From the NCBI GenBank assembly GCA_003139975.1, contig PLHN01000511.1:1-5500 (forward strand): a stretch of 5,500 nucleotides of DNA. The letters run 5' to 3'. This document shows, one piece after another, positions 1 to 5,189 of this stretch; within the stretch, counting starts at the first letter, position 1; each line of letters starts with the position of its first letter. This stretch comes from Acidobacteriaceae bacterium. GTDB lineage: Bacteria > Acidobacteriota > Terriglobia > Terriglobales > Acidobacteriaceae. Under the pieces are notes generated by a model. The model ran no database searches. It was not told where the DNA came from and saw only the letters and a program-made list of their open reading frames with translations. The position numbers were made by a program, and so were the translations under genes.

Positions 1-1271
1 TCATCCGCGAAAATGTGCACCGCTCGCCGATGTACAGTGGACAAATTCAATCCATCGGACCGCGTTATTGCCCTTCCATCGAAGACAAAATCGTCAAGTT
101 CCCCGACAAAGCGACGCACCAGCTTTTTCTCGAACCCGAGGGATTGAACACGCACGAAATCTACGTCAACGGCATGAGCACATCGCTGCCAATCGATGTG
201 CAACTCGCGATTCTCAAGTCGATCCCGGGACTCGACCAGGCCGAAATGATGCGCCCCGGCTACGCCATCGAATATGACTCGATCGACCCGACGGAACTGA
301 ATCGCACGCTGGAGACGAAGAAGGTCCCGGGTTTGTTTCTGGCCGGCCAAATCAATGGGACATCGGGTTACGAGGAGGCGGCCTGCCAGGGCATCATGGC
401 GGGGATCAACGCCGCGCTGAAGGTCAAGAACGAGTCGCCGCTCGTACTCGACCGCACCGAGGCCTACACGGCCATCCTGATCGACGACCTGATCTCCAAG
501 GGCACGAACGAACCCTATCGTATGTTCACGTCGCGCGCGGAGTTCCGTCTGCACCTGCGCATCGACAACGCCGACCGCCGCCTAACCCCACACGGCCGCC
601 GCGTAGGGCTGATCTCCGACGAGGCCTGGTCCGCCTTCCAAGCTAAGCAGCAGCGTCTCGCTGAAATGAAACACTTACTGGATCGCACGAAGCTCACGAG
701 CGCGATGCTGCAGCAGATCGAGTCCGCGACCACCAACCAATCGTCAGCCGCCTCCGGCTGTCCAGTTGAGCCAAGGTCCGCAGACCTGCCCACCGACCAA
801 CGACTAACGCCCAGCGACTTTTCTGGAGCTCTCGGTCAACCACTATCTCAATTTCTGAAGCGCCCCGAAATCACGATCGACCCGCTTGCGCCAGTGTTGC
901 GCGAGCTTGCGCCGGCTTTCTTCCACTGTTCCTCTGACCCCCAACCACTAACCACTGCCCACTTGCCCTCAGAGATCCGCAACGAACTCAAATCCATCGA
1001 GACCGAAATCAAGTACGCCGGCTACCTCGACCAGCAGCAACGCGCCATCGACCGCCTGAAAAAGGCCGAGCAGCGCCACATCCCCGGCTGGTTCGACTAC
1101 CAGTCCGTCAGCGGCCTTTCGCGCGAAATGCAGGAGAAACTGCGCAAGGTGCAGCCGCAGACCATCGGGCAGGCTTCGCGTATTCCGGGAGTAACGCCCG
1201 CCGCGGTTTCGCTCATCAACGTGTACATCGAAATTCAGTCGCGACAACGGGAGCAAGCGGCATCCGTATAA
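1..1271 (+). CDS. mnmG: tRNA uridine-5-carboxymethylaminomethyl modification enzyme MnmG (GidA), 5'-truncated by the window edge
   Basis: MnmG is the FAD-binding partner of MnmE; together they install the (carboxymethyl)aminomethyl group on wobble uridine 34 of certain tRNAs in the cytoplasm. The frame is already open at base 3 (Ile-Arg-Glu-Asn-Val-His), so the GTG at 15 is an internal Val codon and not the start. About 422 residues are visible; the N-terminal FAD-binding Rossmann region is off-window. Both family signatures are present: [15 protein letters not shown] near visible residues 19-33 (its Cys is the conserved redox-active candidate) and [21 protein letters not shown] near 110-130. 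The tRNA-binding C-terminal helical domain follows, with [33 protein letters not shown] and [17 protein letters not shown]. Compared with E. coli MnmG from memory, the stretches at about 723-840 and 885-975 are longer by roughly 26 and 17 residues and low in complexity. No rsmG (gidB) follows. Identity is very secure. Confidence 0.97.
   Translation, partial: IRENVHRSPMYSGQIQSIGPRYCPSIEDKIVKFPDKATHQLFLEPEGLNTHEIYVNGMSTSLPIDVQLAILKSIPGLDQAEMMRPGYAIEYDSIDPTELNRTLETKKVPGLFLAGQINGTSGYEEAACQGIMAGINAALKVKNESPLVLDRTEAYTAILIDDLISKGTNEPYRMFTSRAEFRLHLRIDNADRRLTPHGRRVGLISDEAWSAFQAKQQRLAEMKHLLDRTKLTSAMLQQIESATTNQSSAASGCPVEPRSADLPTDQRLTPSDFSGALGQPLSQFLKRPEITIDPLAPVLRELAPAFFHCSSDPQPLTTAHLPSEIRNELKSIETEIKYAGYLDQQQRAIDRLKKAEQRHIPGWFDYQSVSGLSREMQEKLRKVQPQTIGQASRIPGVTPAAVSLINVYIEIQSRQREQAASV
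795..819 (+). repeat. degenerate heptamer repeat inside mnmG (copy 1)
   Basis: Successive 7-mers CGACCAA, CGACTAA, CGCCCAG and CGACTTT start at about 794. The repeat is read in frame as DQRLTPSDF within an expanded linker of MnmG. A perfect hairpin, CAGCCG-CCTC-CGGCTG (745-760), lies upstream in the same expansion. A period of seven is not a multiple of three, so a protein-level repeat did not produce it; this suggests DNA-level expansion or capture of repeat DNA. Confidence 0.5.
943..970 (+). repeat. degenerate heptamer repeat inside mnmG (copy 2)
   Basis: AACCACT AACCACT GCCCACT TGCCCTC runs with a strict seven-base period; the first two units are identical. It is translated as QPLTTAHLP, in the second expanded linker before the conserved [10 protein letters not shown] segment. 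It resembles the repeat at 795-819 and ACTAACC-type intergenic arrays that I associate with acidobacterial genomes (recalled, not checked). Confidence 0.6.
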
Positions 1272-1310
1272 CCACACGGAGCTTTCGAAAATACCTGGTT
1301 GTTGGATCGG

Positions 1311-3203
1311 TCACTTTCCAGAAAGAAACAGTTCCGCCGCTTTCTGCGCTTCTGCAGGGTTTTCCACGCGCGACGAGATAATCTTAGCCTCAGCAAGCCG
1401 GTGTTCGTGCTCAAGAGCCTGCGCCAAGAGCATGTAGGTAACATCGGTGGGATGCACGGCAACGGCATGCGAGTAATGCCGAATGGCCTCGGCCCAGTCG
1501 CCATTCTCCTGGGCGAGCAGGCCGAGGCCGACCATAGCCCGCGTGCGACCAGGCACAAGCGAAACCGCCGCCTCAAAACACTGCCGTGCCTTTGTCGACT
1601 GTCCTATTCCGCGATACGCGAATCCCAGGCTGGCATAGGCTGAAGATCGAGCATCCGCGTCCGTGGTGTGGAGAACGACTGTCTGATAGCGCGCGATGGC
1701 GCCCGACAGGTTGCCGTGGCTTTCTTCATAAGCGCCAAGATTCATGTTGACGAGCGGGTCGTCGGGGCGAATAGCCACAGCAGCGCGAAAATGGACAACG
1801 GCTTCCTCCGCTCGCCCGGCATTGAACAGATAATCTCCGAGGTTGGTTTCGGCCACGTAGTTGTTTTTAGTCAGTCTCGCTGTGCGCTCCCAGAAGGTGG
1901 GGATATCGTGCCAATAACCAAGTTGAATATGAGTCAGGACACCGAGCACGAGCAGCGAGGCAATGGCTGGAATGGCAAGGCGTTTGTCGGGCACGTTGCG
2001 CGCCTGGGCCCAGTCGGCCACCAGGCAGATCAGCATGAGAAACACTCCGATCAGGGGCAGGTAAGCGAAACGATCCGCCATTGCCTGAGGACCAACCTGC
2101 ACCAGTCCAATCATCGGCACCAGGCTTCCGAGAAACCAGAACCATCCAACGGCAAGATATCGCCGCTTGCGGGCAAGAAGGACCCAGACTGTGACCGACC
2201 CTAGCAATAGCGCGGCTCCAACTACTTGCCAGACCGGGTAGAGCCGGGTGGGGTGCGGATAGAGTGCGACGAGACTTAAGGGCCAGAACGCCTTTTCCAG
2301 GTAACCGACGTAGGCGATCAAAGCAGTTTCCAGTCGTAAAGGGAGGCCGAAGCGGGCAAAGCTCTCAACGGCAGCCCCGGCCTTTTCGGCGGCCATCGTA
2401 ATCACGGCGCTCGCCGCGGATAGCAGCAGAAGCGGCAGTTTCTCCAATGCCAGCCATCCGTACCACAAATTGGCTGGCTTACCGCCTTGCAGGCGACTGT
2501 CTGAAGAAGCCGAAGGGAAGATCCTGCCAAGCGGCCAGTAGTCCCACAACCAGAGCAGGAATGGAAAGGTGATGACTTGCGACTTGCTTAACAGACCGAG
2601 TGCAAAGAGAAGAAACACCGCCGCGTAGCGATAGAGGGCGGGTCTTCGCGTGTACCAAACGTAGGCATGCAGGGCGAGCAGAACAAACATCATGCTCAGC
2701 ACATTCTTCAATTCCGCCGCCCAAGCGACAGACTCAACATTGATGGGGTGAAGAGCGAACAGAGCGGCCACCATCAGGCTGCGCCAGCGAAATCCCGTGG
2801 CGCGCTGAAACAGCAGGAACAGGAGGACGGCGTTTGCAGCATGCAGCAAAACGCTGACGTAGTGATGGCCACCCGGGCTCAAGCCGAAGAGCCGATAGTC
2901 GAGCATGTGAAAAAGCCACGAAAGCGGAGTCCAGTTCCCCTCGTGGAAGGTGGTGAAGGCCCATTTCACCGTGGACCACGTCCATCCTGCCTTTATATGC
3001 GGGTTGTTAACGATGTACCGCTCGTCGTCATAGTTGATAAACCCATTGCGCGCGACCGTGTTGTAGGAAACCTGCACAGCTACGACCAGGAGGAGGGATA
3101 ACAGCAGAGTGGATCGCTGAGAGGATAGAAAACCGAGCGGGGGATCCCCCGTGGCCGGGTGTTCAACACGCTTTGGCGCAGCAGCACAGGACGAGGAGGT
3201 CAT
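1311..3203 (-). CDS. polytopic GT-C/TMTC-like glycosyltransferase-family membrane protein with C-terminal TPR repeats
   Basis: A 630-residue membrane protein of the bacterial family resembling eukaryotic TMTC O-mannosyltransferases and GT-C (GT39-like) enzymes. After a short basic N-terminus there is a first membrane helix at about 31-48, then the acidic loop motif NYDDERYIVNN (57-67), where GT-C enzymes carry the metal- or substrate-binding Asp. Conserved stretches are NWTPLSWLFHMLDYRLFG (90-107), HPINVESVAWAAELKNVLS (152-170), SKSQVITFPF (206-215), DYWPLG (221-226) and PQAMADRFAYLPLIG (372-386). About ten to twelve hydrophobic segments end near residue 424. Four TPR-like units follow at roughly 449-482, 485-513, 517-551 and 553-586, with a partial fifth to 610; they are expected to face the periplasm. 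The acceptor and sugar donor are unknown, and the family is often annotated only as a TPR protein. The ATG at 3203 leaves 30 residues before the first helix; I see no Shine-Dalgarno sequence. It lies 124 bp after the thioredoxin-like gene and may be co-transcribed with it. Confidence 0.85.
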   Translation of the reverse strand: MTSSSCAAAPKRVEHPATGDPPLGFLSSQRSTLLLSLLLVVAVQVSYNTVARNGFINYDDERYIVNNPHIKAGWTWSTVKWAFTTFHEGNWTPLSWLFHMLDYRLFGLSPGGHHYVSVLLHAANAVLLFLLFQRATGFRWRSLMVAALFALHPINVESVAWAAELKNVLSMMFVLLALHAYVWYTRRPALYRYAAVFLLFALGLLSKSQVITFPFLLWLWDYWPLGRIFPSASSDSRLQGGKPANLWYGWLALEKLPLLLLSAASAVITMAAEKAGAAVESFARFGLPLRLETALIAYVGYLEKAFWPLSLVALYPHPTRLYPVWQVVGAALLLGSVTVWVLLARKRRYLAVGWFWFLGSLVPMIGLVQVGPQAMADRFAYLPLIGVFLMLICLVADWAQARNVPDKRLAIPAIASLLVLGVLTHIQLGYWHDIPTFWERTARLTKNNYVAETNLGDYLFNAGRAEEAVVHFRAAVAIRPDDPLVNMNLGAYEESHGNLSGAIARYQTVVLHTTDADARSSAYASLGFAYRGIGQSTKARQCFEAAVSLVPGRTRAMVGLGLLAQENGDWAEAIRHYSHAVAVHPTDVTYMLLAQALEHEHRLAEAKIISSRVENPAEAQKAAELFLSGK

Positions 3204-3244
3204 CGATACAACTATTCTGACCCGCGCGAAAGGGCTTTGCCGCC

Positions 3245-3266
3245 GGAACTACCGGTTGTAAGTTCC
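3245..3266. repeat. inverted repeat GGAACT-N10-AGTTCC ahead of the glycosyltransferase-like gene
   Basis: Perfect 6-bp arms (3245-3250 and 3261-3266) are separated by ten bases that include ACCGGT. On the minus strand it lies about 42 bases upstream of the ATG at 3203, in the gap between the two minus-strand genes. It could be a hairpin in the transcript or a dyad operator. Six-base arms are short enough to arise by chance. Confidence 0.35.
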
Positions 3267-3309
3267 CTTGGTAACCACGATAGACGTGTGCTTCAGGTCC
3301 GCGGCCCAG

Positions 3310-3339
3310 GGTTTATTGCCCCGGGGTTCATTGCCCCGG
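3310..3339 (-). repeat. tandem 15-bp duplication spanning the stop codon of the thioredoxin-like gene
   Basis: GGTTTATTGCCCCGG (3310-3324) is directly followed by GGTTCATTGCCCCGG (3325-3339), with one mismatch. Read on the minus strand, the first-met copy encodes Pro-Gly-Gln followed by TGA, and the duplicate encodes Thr-Pro-Gly-Gln followed by TAA in the same frame. The duplication therefore supplies a second in-frame stop five codons downstream, and readthrough would add only four residues after the TGA position. Confidence 0.85.
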
Positions 3340-4281
3340 TTTTCCGGAAGCGCTCGCCTTGAGCAGGGCCTCGCGCAAATCCTCGTAGGACATAGCCCCA
3401 GGGTGGTACATCGTAACCAGGCCGGCGCGATTCAGCACCACCAGGGTCGGGGTCGTGCTTGCACCGTAGACCTTGAAGTTCTGTTTGCTCAACGGCACCG
3501 GCATATCGAGCAGGGTTGAGTAGTACCGCTGACGGACTAACTCGATGTAGTCATACTCCTGCGCGGCGGTGGCATCGTTGCCATACGCGGCATAGCCGTA
3601 GAGCTGGGTGGGGCCGATGAGGGCGAGCCCTTGCGGAGCGAACTCCTGCCGTAGCCGTGCGATCACGGGCACCTCGGCCTTGCAGTCGGCACACCAGTGC
3701 GCCCAGAAAAACAGAAGAACGGGCTTGCCCCTCAGCGAGGCCAAAGCGGGCGGCTTCGGCGCAAGATACTGCGTAGTCTCGAGCGCCGGAGCCGGATGGC
3801 CCACCAGCGACAGTAAGTTCAGATTCTTCTGTAGCCGCGGGCCGATCGAAGTCGTTCCATAGCGTGCCAGCGCCCCGCGAAGCAACCGAACCGCCGCCGG
3901 TCCCTGTCCCTTTTCCGCCATGCTCTGCGCCAGAACTTCGTACGCCGCGCCCAGGGCGATCGGCAGATGCGGCTCGGCATCGAGTCTACCTTTGGCGAGC
4001 TGCTGCTCGCCCAGGGTACGGGTTTCAGTCGCATAGAAAGCGGCTTTATCCCATTGCTGGCTTGTCGCGGCGCCCCGCGCCATCCACGAGAGCGCCTCTA
4101 AGTACTCCGGCGTCACGCCCTGCCGCGATTTGTAACTGGAGAGCTCAGCCTCGGCGCTAGAAATGGCGTTCCGGGACAACTGCGTGCGCACGTCCTCGAT
4201 CAAATCTGCCTGAGCCGGTAAGGACATGGCGCAGAGTAAGACAGTTGCCACTAACCAAGAATTTCCCATCCCGATTCGCAT
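3328..4281 (-). CDS. exported TlpA/redoxin-like thioredoxin-fold protein with helical N-terminal domain
   Basis: A 317-residue predicted secreted thiol-disulfide protein. The first 25 residues form a signal peptide (MRIGMGNSW, hydrophobic core VATVLLCAMSLP, cleavage probably after AQA-25), placing it in the periplasm. Residues about 26-150 are helical and TPR-like, with repeated Ala/Leu-rich helix pairs. The thioredoxin fold starts near 160 (GHPAPAL) with KPVLLFFWAHWCADC at 187-200; Cys197 and Cys200 form the CXXC pair, and TTPTLVV supplies the expected cis-Pro at 278. The family reduces disulfides (cytochrome c maturation, TlpA/ResA type) or acts as a peroxidase-like redoxin; the substrate here is unknown. 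CADC differs from the usual CPPC or CPxC of TlpA relatives. The ATG at 4281 gives a good signal peptide; Met5 (4269) is an alternative. No clear ribosome binding site is visible. It heads the leftward gene pair and diverges from csp. Confidence 0.85.
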   Translation of the reverse strand: MRIGMGNSWLVATVLLCAMSLPAQADLIEDVRTQLSRNAISSAEAELSSYKSRQGVTPEYLEALSWMARGAATSQQWDKAAFYATETRTLGEQQLAKGRLDAEPHLPIALGAAYEVLAQSMAEKGQGPAAVRLLRGALARYGTTSIGPRLQKNLNLLSLVGHPAPALETTQYLAPKPPALASLRGKPVLLFFWAHWCADCKAEVPVIARLRQEFAPQGLALIGPTQLYGYAAYGNDATAAQEYDYIELVRQRYYSTLLDMPVPLSKQNFKVYGASTTPTLVVLNRAGLVTMYHPGAMSYEDLREALLKASASGKPGQ

Positions 4282-4287
4282 AACTCT

Positions 4288-4316
4288 ATGATGAATCAGG
4301 CTTTAGAAAGTTGCAA
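4288..4316 (-). promoter_or_regulatory. weak candidate promoter for the thioredoxin-like gene, possibly leaderless
   Basis: On the minus strand TTGCAA (4316-4311) and CATCAT (4293-4288) are spaced by 17 bases, each matching the sigma-70 consensus at four of six positions. The predicted transcription start falls at or next to the ATG at 4281, which would make the mRNA leaderless and would fit the missing Shine-Dalgarno. This is a pattern match only. Confidence 0.2.
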
Positions 4317-4381
4317 ATAGGGGGCGCGGTTGCCGAGGACAGCGACCGGAGTTACTTAGGTATGGGCAGAACTGGCTAGCA

Positions 4382-4406
4382 TTGGGCCGCCAAAGTTGGC
4401 TATACT
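4382..4406 (+). promoter_or_regulatory. candidate csp promoter with -10 TATACT and an overlapping dyad
   Basis: TATACT (4401-4406) is a five-of-six match to the sigma-70 -10 box. No good -35 box is seen at 16-18 bases upstream. Immediately before it, GCCAA-AG-TTGGC (4389-4400) is a perfect 5-bp dyad, and TTGG-GCCG-CCAA (4382-4393) is a second dyad sharing its CCAA half. These could bind a regulator that covers the promoter or compensates for the weak -35. Transcription from about 4412 would give a leader of about 110 bases. Confidence 0.45.
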
Positions 4407-4411
4407 ACAAG

Positions 4412-4522
4412 CGCGTTTGATCTTTGCGGTTGTAAGCAGTACCCCGCTCTACAGCGTGACCTGCCTGCACTATCCAACAAGCTTCAGCGCATACTTCAAC
4501 ACAAAAGGAACACGGCAACACC
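4412..4522 (+). promoter_or_regulatory. long 5' leader of the cold-shock gene with ribosome binding site
   Basis: About 110 bases without a gene lie between the candidate promoter and the csp ATG. Long structured leaders are a known feature of cspA-type genes, where they control mRNA stability and translation with temperature. AAAAGGAA (4503-4510) is the likely Shine-Dalgarno, about 12 bases before the ATG, a rather long spacing. I did not identify a recognisable cold-box motif. Confidence 0.4.
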
Positions 4523-4723
4523 ATGGAAACAGGAACAGTAAAGTGGTTTAACGACGCAAAGGGTTACGGGTTTATCAGCCGCCAGAACGGCGAGGATGTG
4601 TTTGTGCACTTCTCCGCCATTCAGGCCAACGGTTTCCGCAGCCTCCAAGAAGGTCAGCAAGTTCAGTTCGACGTTGTAAAAGGGCCGAAGGGCTGGCAGG
4701 CAGAGAACGTCAAGGGCGTCTAA
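4523..4723 (+). CDS. csp: cold-shock domain protein (CspA family)
   Basis: A 66-residue single cold-shock domain, the normal family length. It is a five-stranded OB-fold that binds single-stranded RNA and DNA in the cytoplasm and acts as an RNA chaperone and transcription antiterminator. [18 protein letters not shown] opens the protein; RNP1 is KGYGFI (13-18) and RNP2 is VFVHF (26-30), with the aromatic nucleic-acid-contact residues Trp8, Tyr15, Phe17, Phe27, His29 and Phe30 in place. The C-terminal [18 protein letters not shown] is also typical. The ATG at 4523 is set by the conserved N-terminus and follows an AAGGAA element. It is monocistronic, with its own promoter region and a terminator directly downstream. 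Sequence alone does not say whether it is cold-induced or constitutive. Confidence 0.97.
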   Translation: METGTVKWFNDAKGYGFISRQNGEDVFVHFSAIQANGFRSLQEGQQVQFDVVKGPKGWQAENVKGV

Positions 4724-4736
4724 ACCACCATCAAAA

Positions 4737-4751
4737 TTCGGAACATCCGAA
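4737..4751 (-). terminator. possible leftward terminator for the STAS gene
   Basis: TTCGGA-ACA-TCCGAA is a perfect 6-bp stem with a 3-base loop. On the minus strand it is followed by TTTT (AAAA at 4733-4736). It lies about 30 bases beyond the stop codon of the STAS gene and overlaps the rightward terminator by two bases. The stem is short, so the call is moderate. Confidence 0.45.
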
Positions 4752-4777
4752 GGGCGGCTCAACAGGCCGCCTTTCTT
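4750..4777 (+). terminator. rho-independent terminator of csp
   Basis: AAGGGCGGC (4750-4758) pairs with GCCGCCTTT (4766-4774) around a 7-base loop, giving a nine-pair stem with one G-T pair. The tract TTTCTTATTT runs from 4772. It begins 26 bases after the csp stop codon, the expected arrangement for an intrinsic terminator. Confidence 0.85.
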
Positions 4778-4781
4778 ATTT

Positions 4782-5129
4782 CTACGCGGCTGCCTGCTCT
4801 GCTTCTTCCACCGTAGCAAAGAACCGGAAGAAATTATCCACTCGCGTCACTTCGAGCGCCTGGTGAATTCGCTGATTCACGCCCACCAACCCCAGCGACC
4901 GGCCGTCTTTTTGTCGGCTGACGTAAGCCCCCACCAGGGCTCCAATTCCAGCTGAATCGGCAAGCGGAACCGCGGTGAAGTCCAGAATCAGGCCGCGCGA
5001 GGTGTCGGCGCGCACCTTCGCCTGGAAGCCAAACACGTTGGTCAGCGACAGTGGCCCCGAAAGACGCAGGATGCGGATTCCCTCCCGCGACCCGTGAAGC
5101 TCTTCAATTTGCAGTGGTTGGTCGGGCAT
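4782..5129 (-). CDS. STAS-domain anti-sigma factor antagonist (SpoIIAA/RsbV-like)
   Basis: A 115-residue single STAS domain. Family members switch partners with an anti-sigma kinase: in the unphosphorylated form they bind it and release a sigma factor or other target. The N-terminal strands IRILRLSGPLSL (18-29) and LILDFTAV (47-54) lead to the signature LADSAGIGALVGAY (56-69), in which Ser59 is the expected phosphorylation site, as in DS(S/T)GLG of SpoIIAA and RsbV. The C-terminal helix includes FRFFATVEEAEQAAA. The length is normal. No HATPase anti-sigma kinase, PP2C phosphatase or sigma factor gene is within the window, so its partners are unknown; it could also serve a chemoreceptor-like or stressosome-like relay. 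The ATG at 5129 fits the family N-terminus, but the bases before it (CATTCCCTCC on the minus strand) contain no Shine-Dalgarno. Confidence 0.9.
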   Translation of the reverse strand: MPDQPLQIEELHGSREGIRILRLSGPLSLTNVFGFQAKVRADTSRGLILDFTAVPLADSAGIGALVGAYVSRQKDGRSLGLVGVNQRIHQALEVTRVDNFFRFFATVEEAEQAAA

Positions 5130-5135
5130 GGAGGG

Positions 5136-5189
5136 AATGTTAACGGTTCATGACAGCCCCAACATTAAAACCATGTTAATTTTTGGGGT
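5136..5189 (-). promoter_or_regulatory. AT-rich leader/promoter region of the STAS gene with a hairpin
   Basis: This AT-rich patch contrasts with the GC-rich surroundings. CCCCAA (5157-5162) and ATTAA (5164-5168) pair with TTAAT (5176-5180) and TTGGGG (5183-5188), forming an 11-bp stem interrupted by a small internal loop. ATGTTAA occurs at 5137-5143 and again at 5173-5179. A possible minus-strand -10 is TTTAAT (5169-5164), but no -35 supports it. I read this as the control region of the STAS gene without assigning a mechanism. Confidence 0.35.

Noticed and set aside
15..17. GTG as the start of a 418-residue protein
   Set aside because: The frame is open upstream to base 3 and encodes conserved MnmG residues (REN before [10 protein letters not shown]), so this is an internal Val codon.
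1283..1325. TTTCGAAA palindrome and CTTTC-CA-GAAAG as a terminator between convergent mnmG and the glycosyltransferase-like gene
   Set aside because: The stems are only 4-5 bp, there is no following T-tract, and the second lies inside the coding end of the leftward gene.
1668..2204. 178-codon plus-strand open frame
   Set aside because: It lies antisense to the TPR and membrane part of the glycosyltransferase-like gene and resembles no family; it is a shadow of that gene.
4496..4819. 107-codon minus-strand open frame across csp
   Set aside because: Antisense to the clear cold-shock gene and its terminator, and overlapping the end of the STAS gene; no family features.
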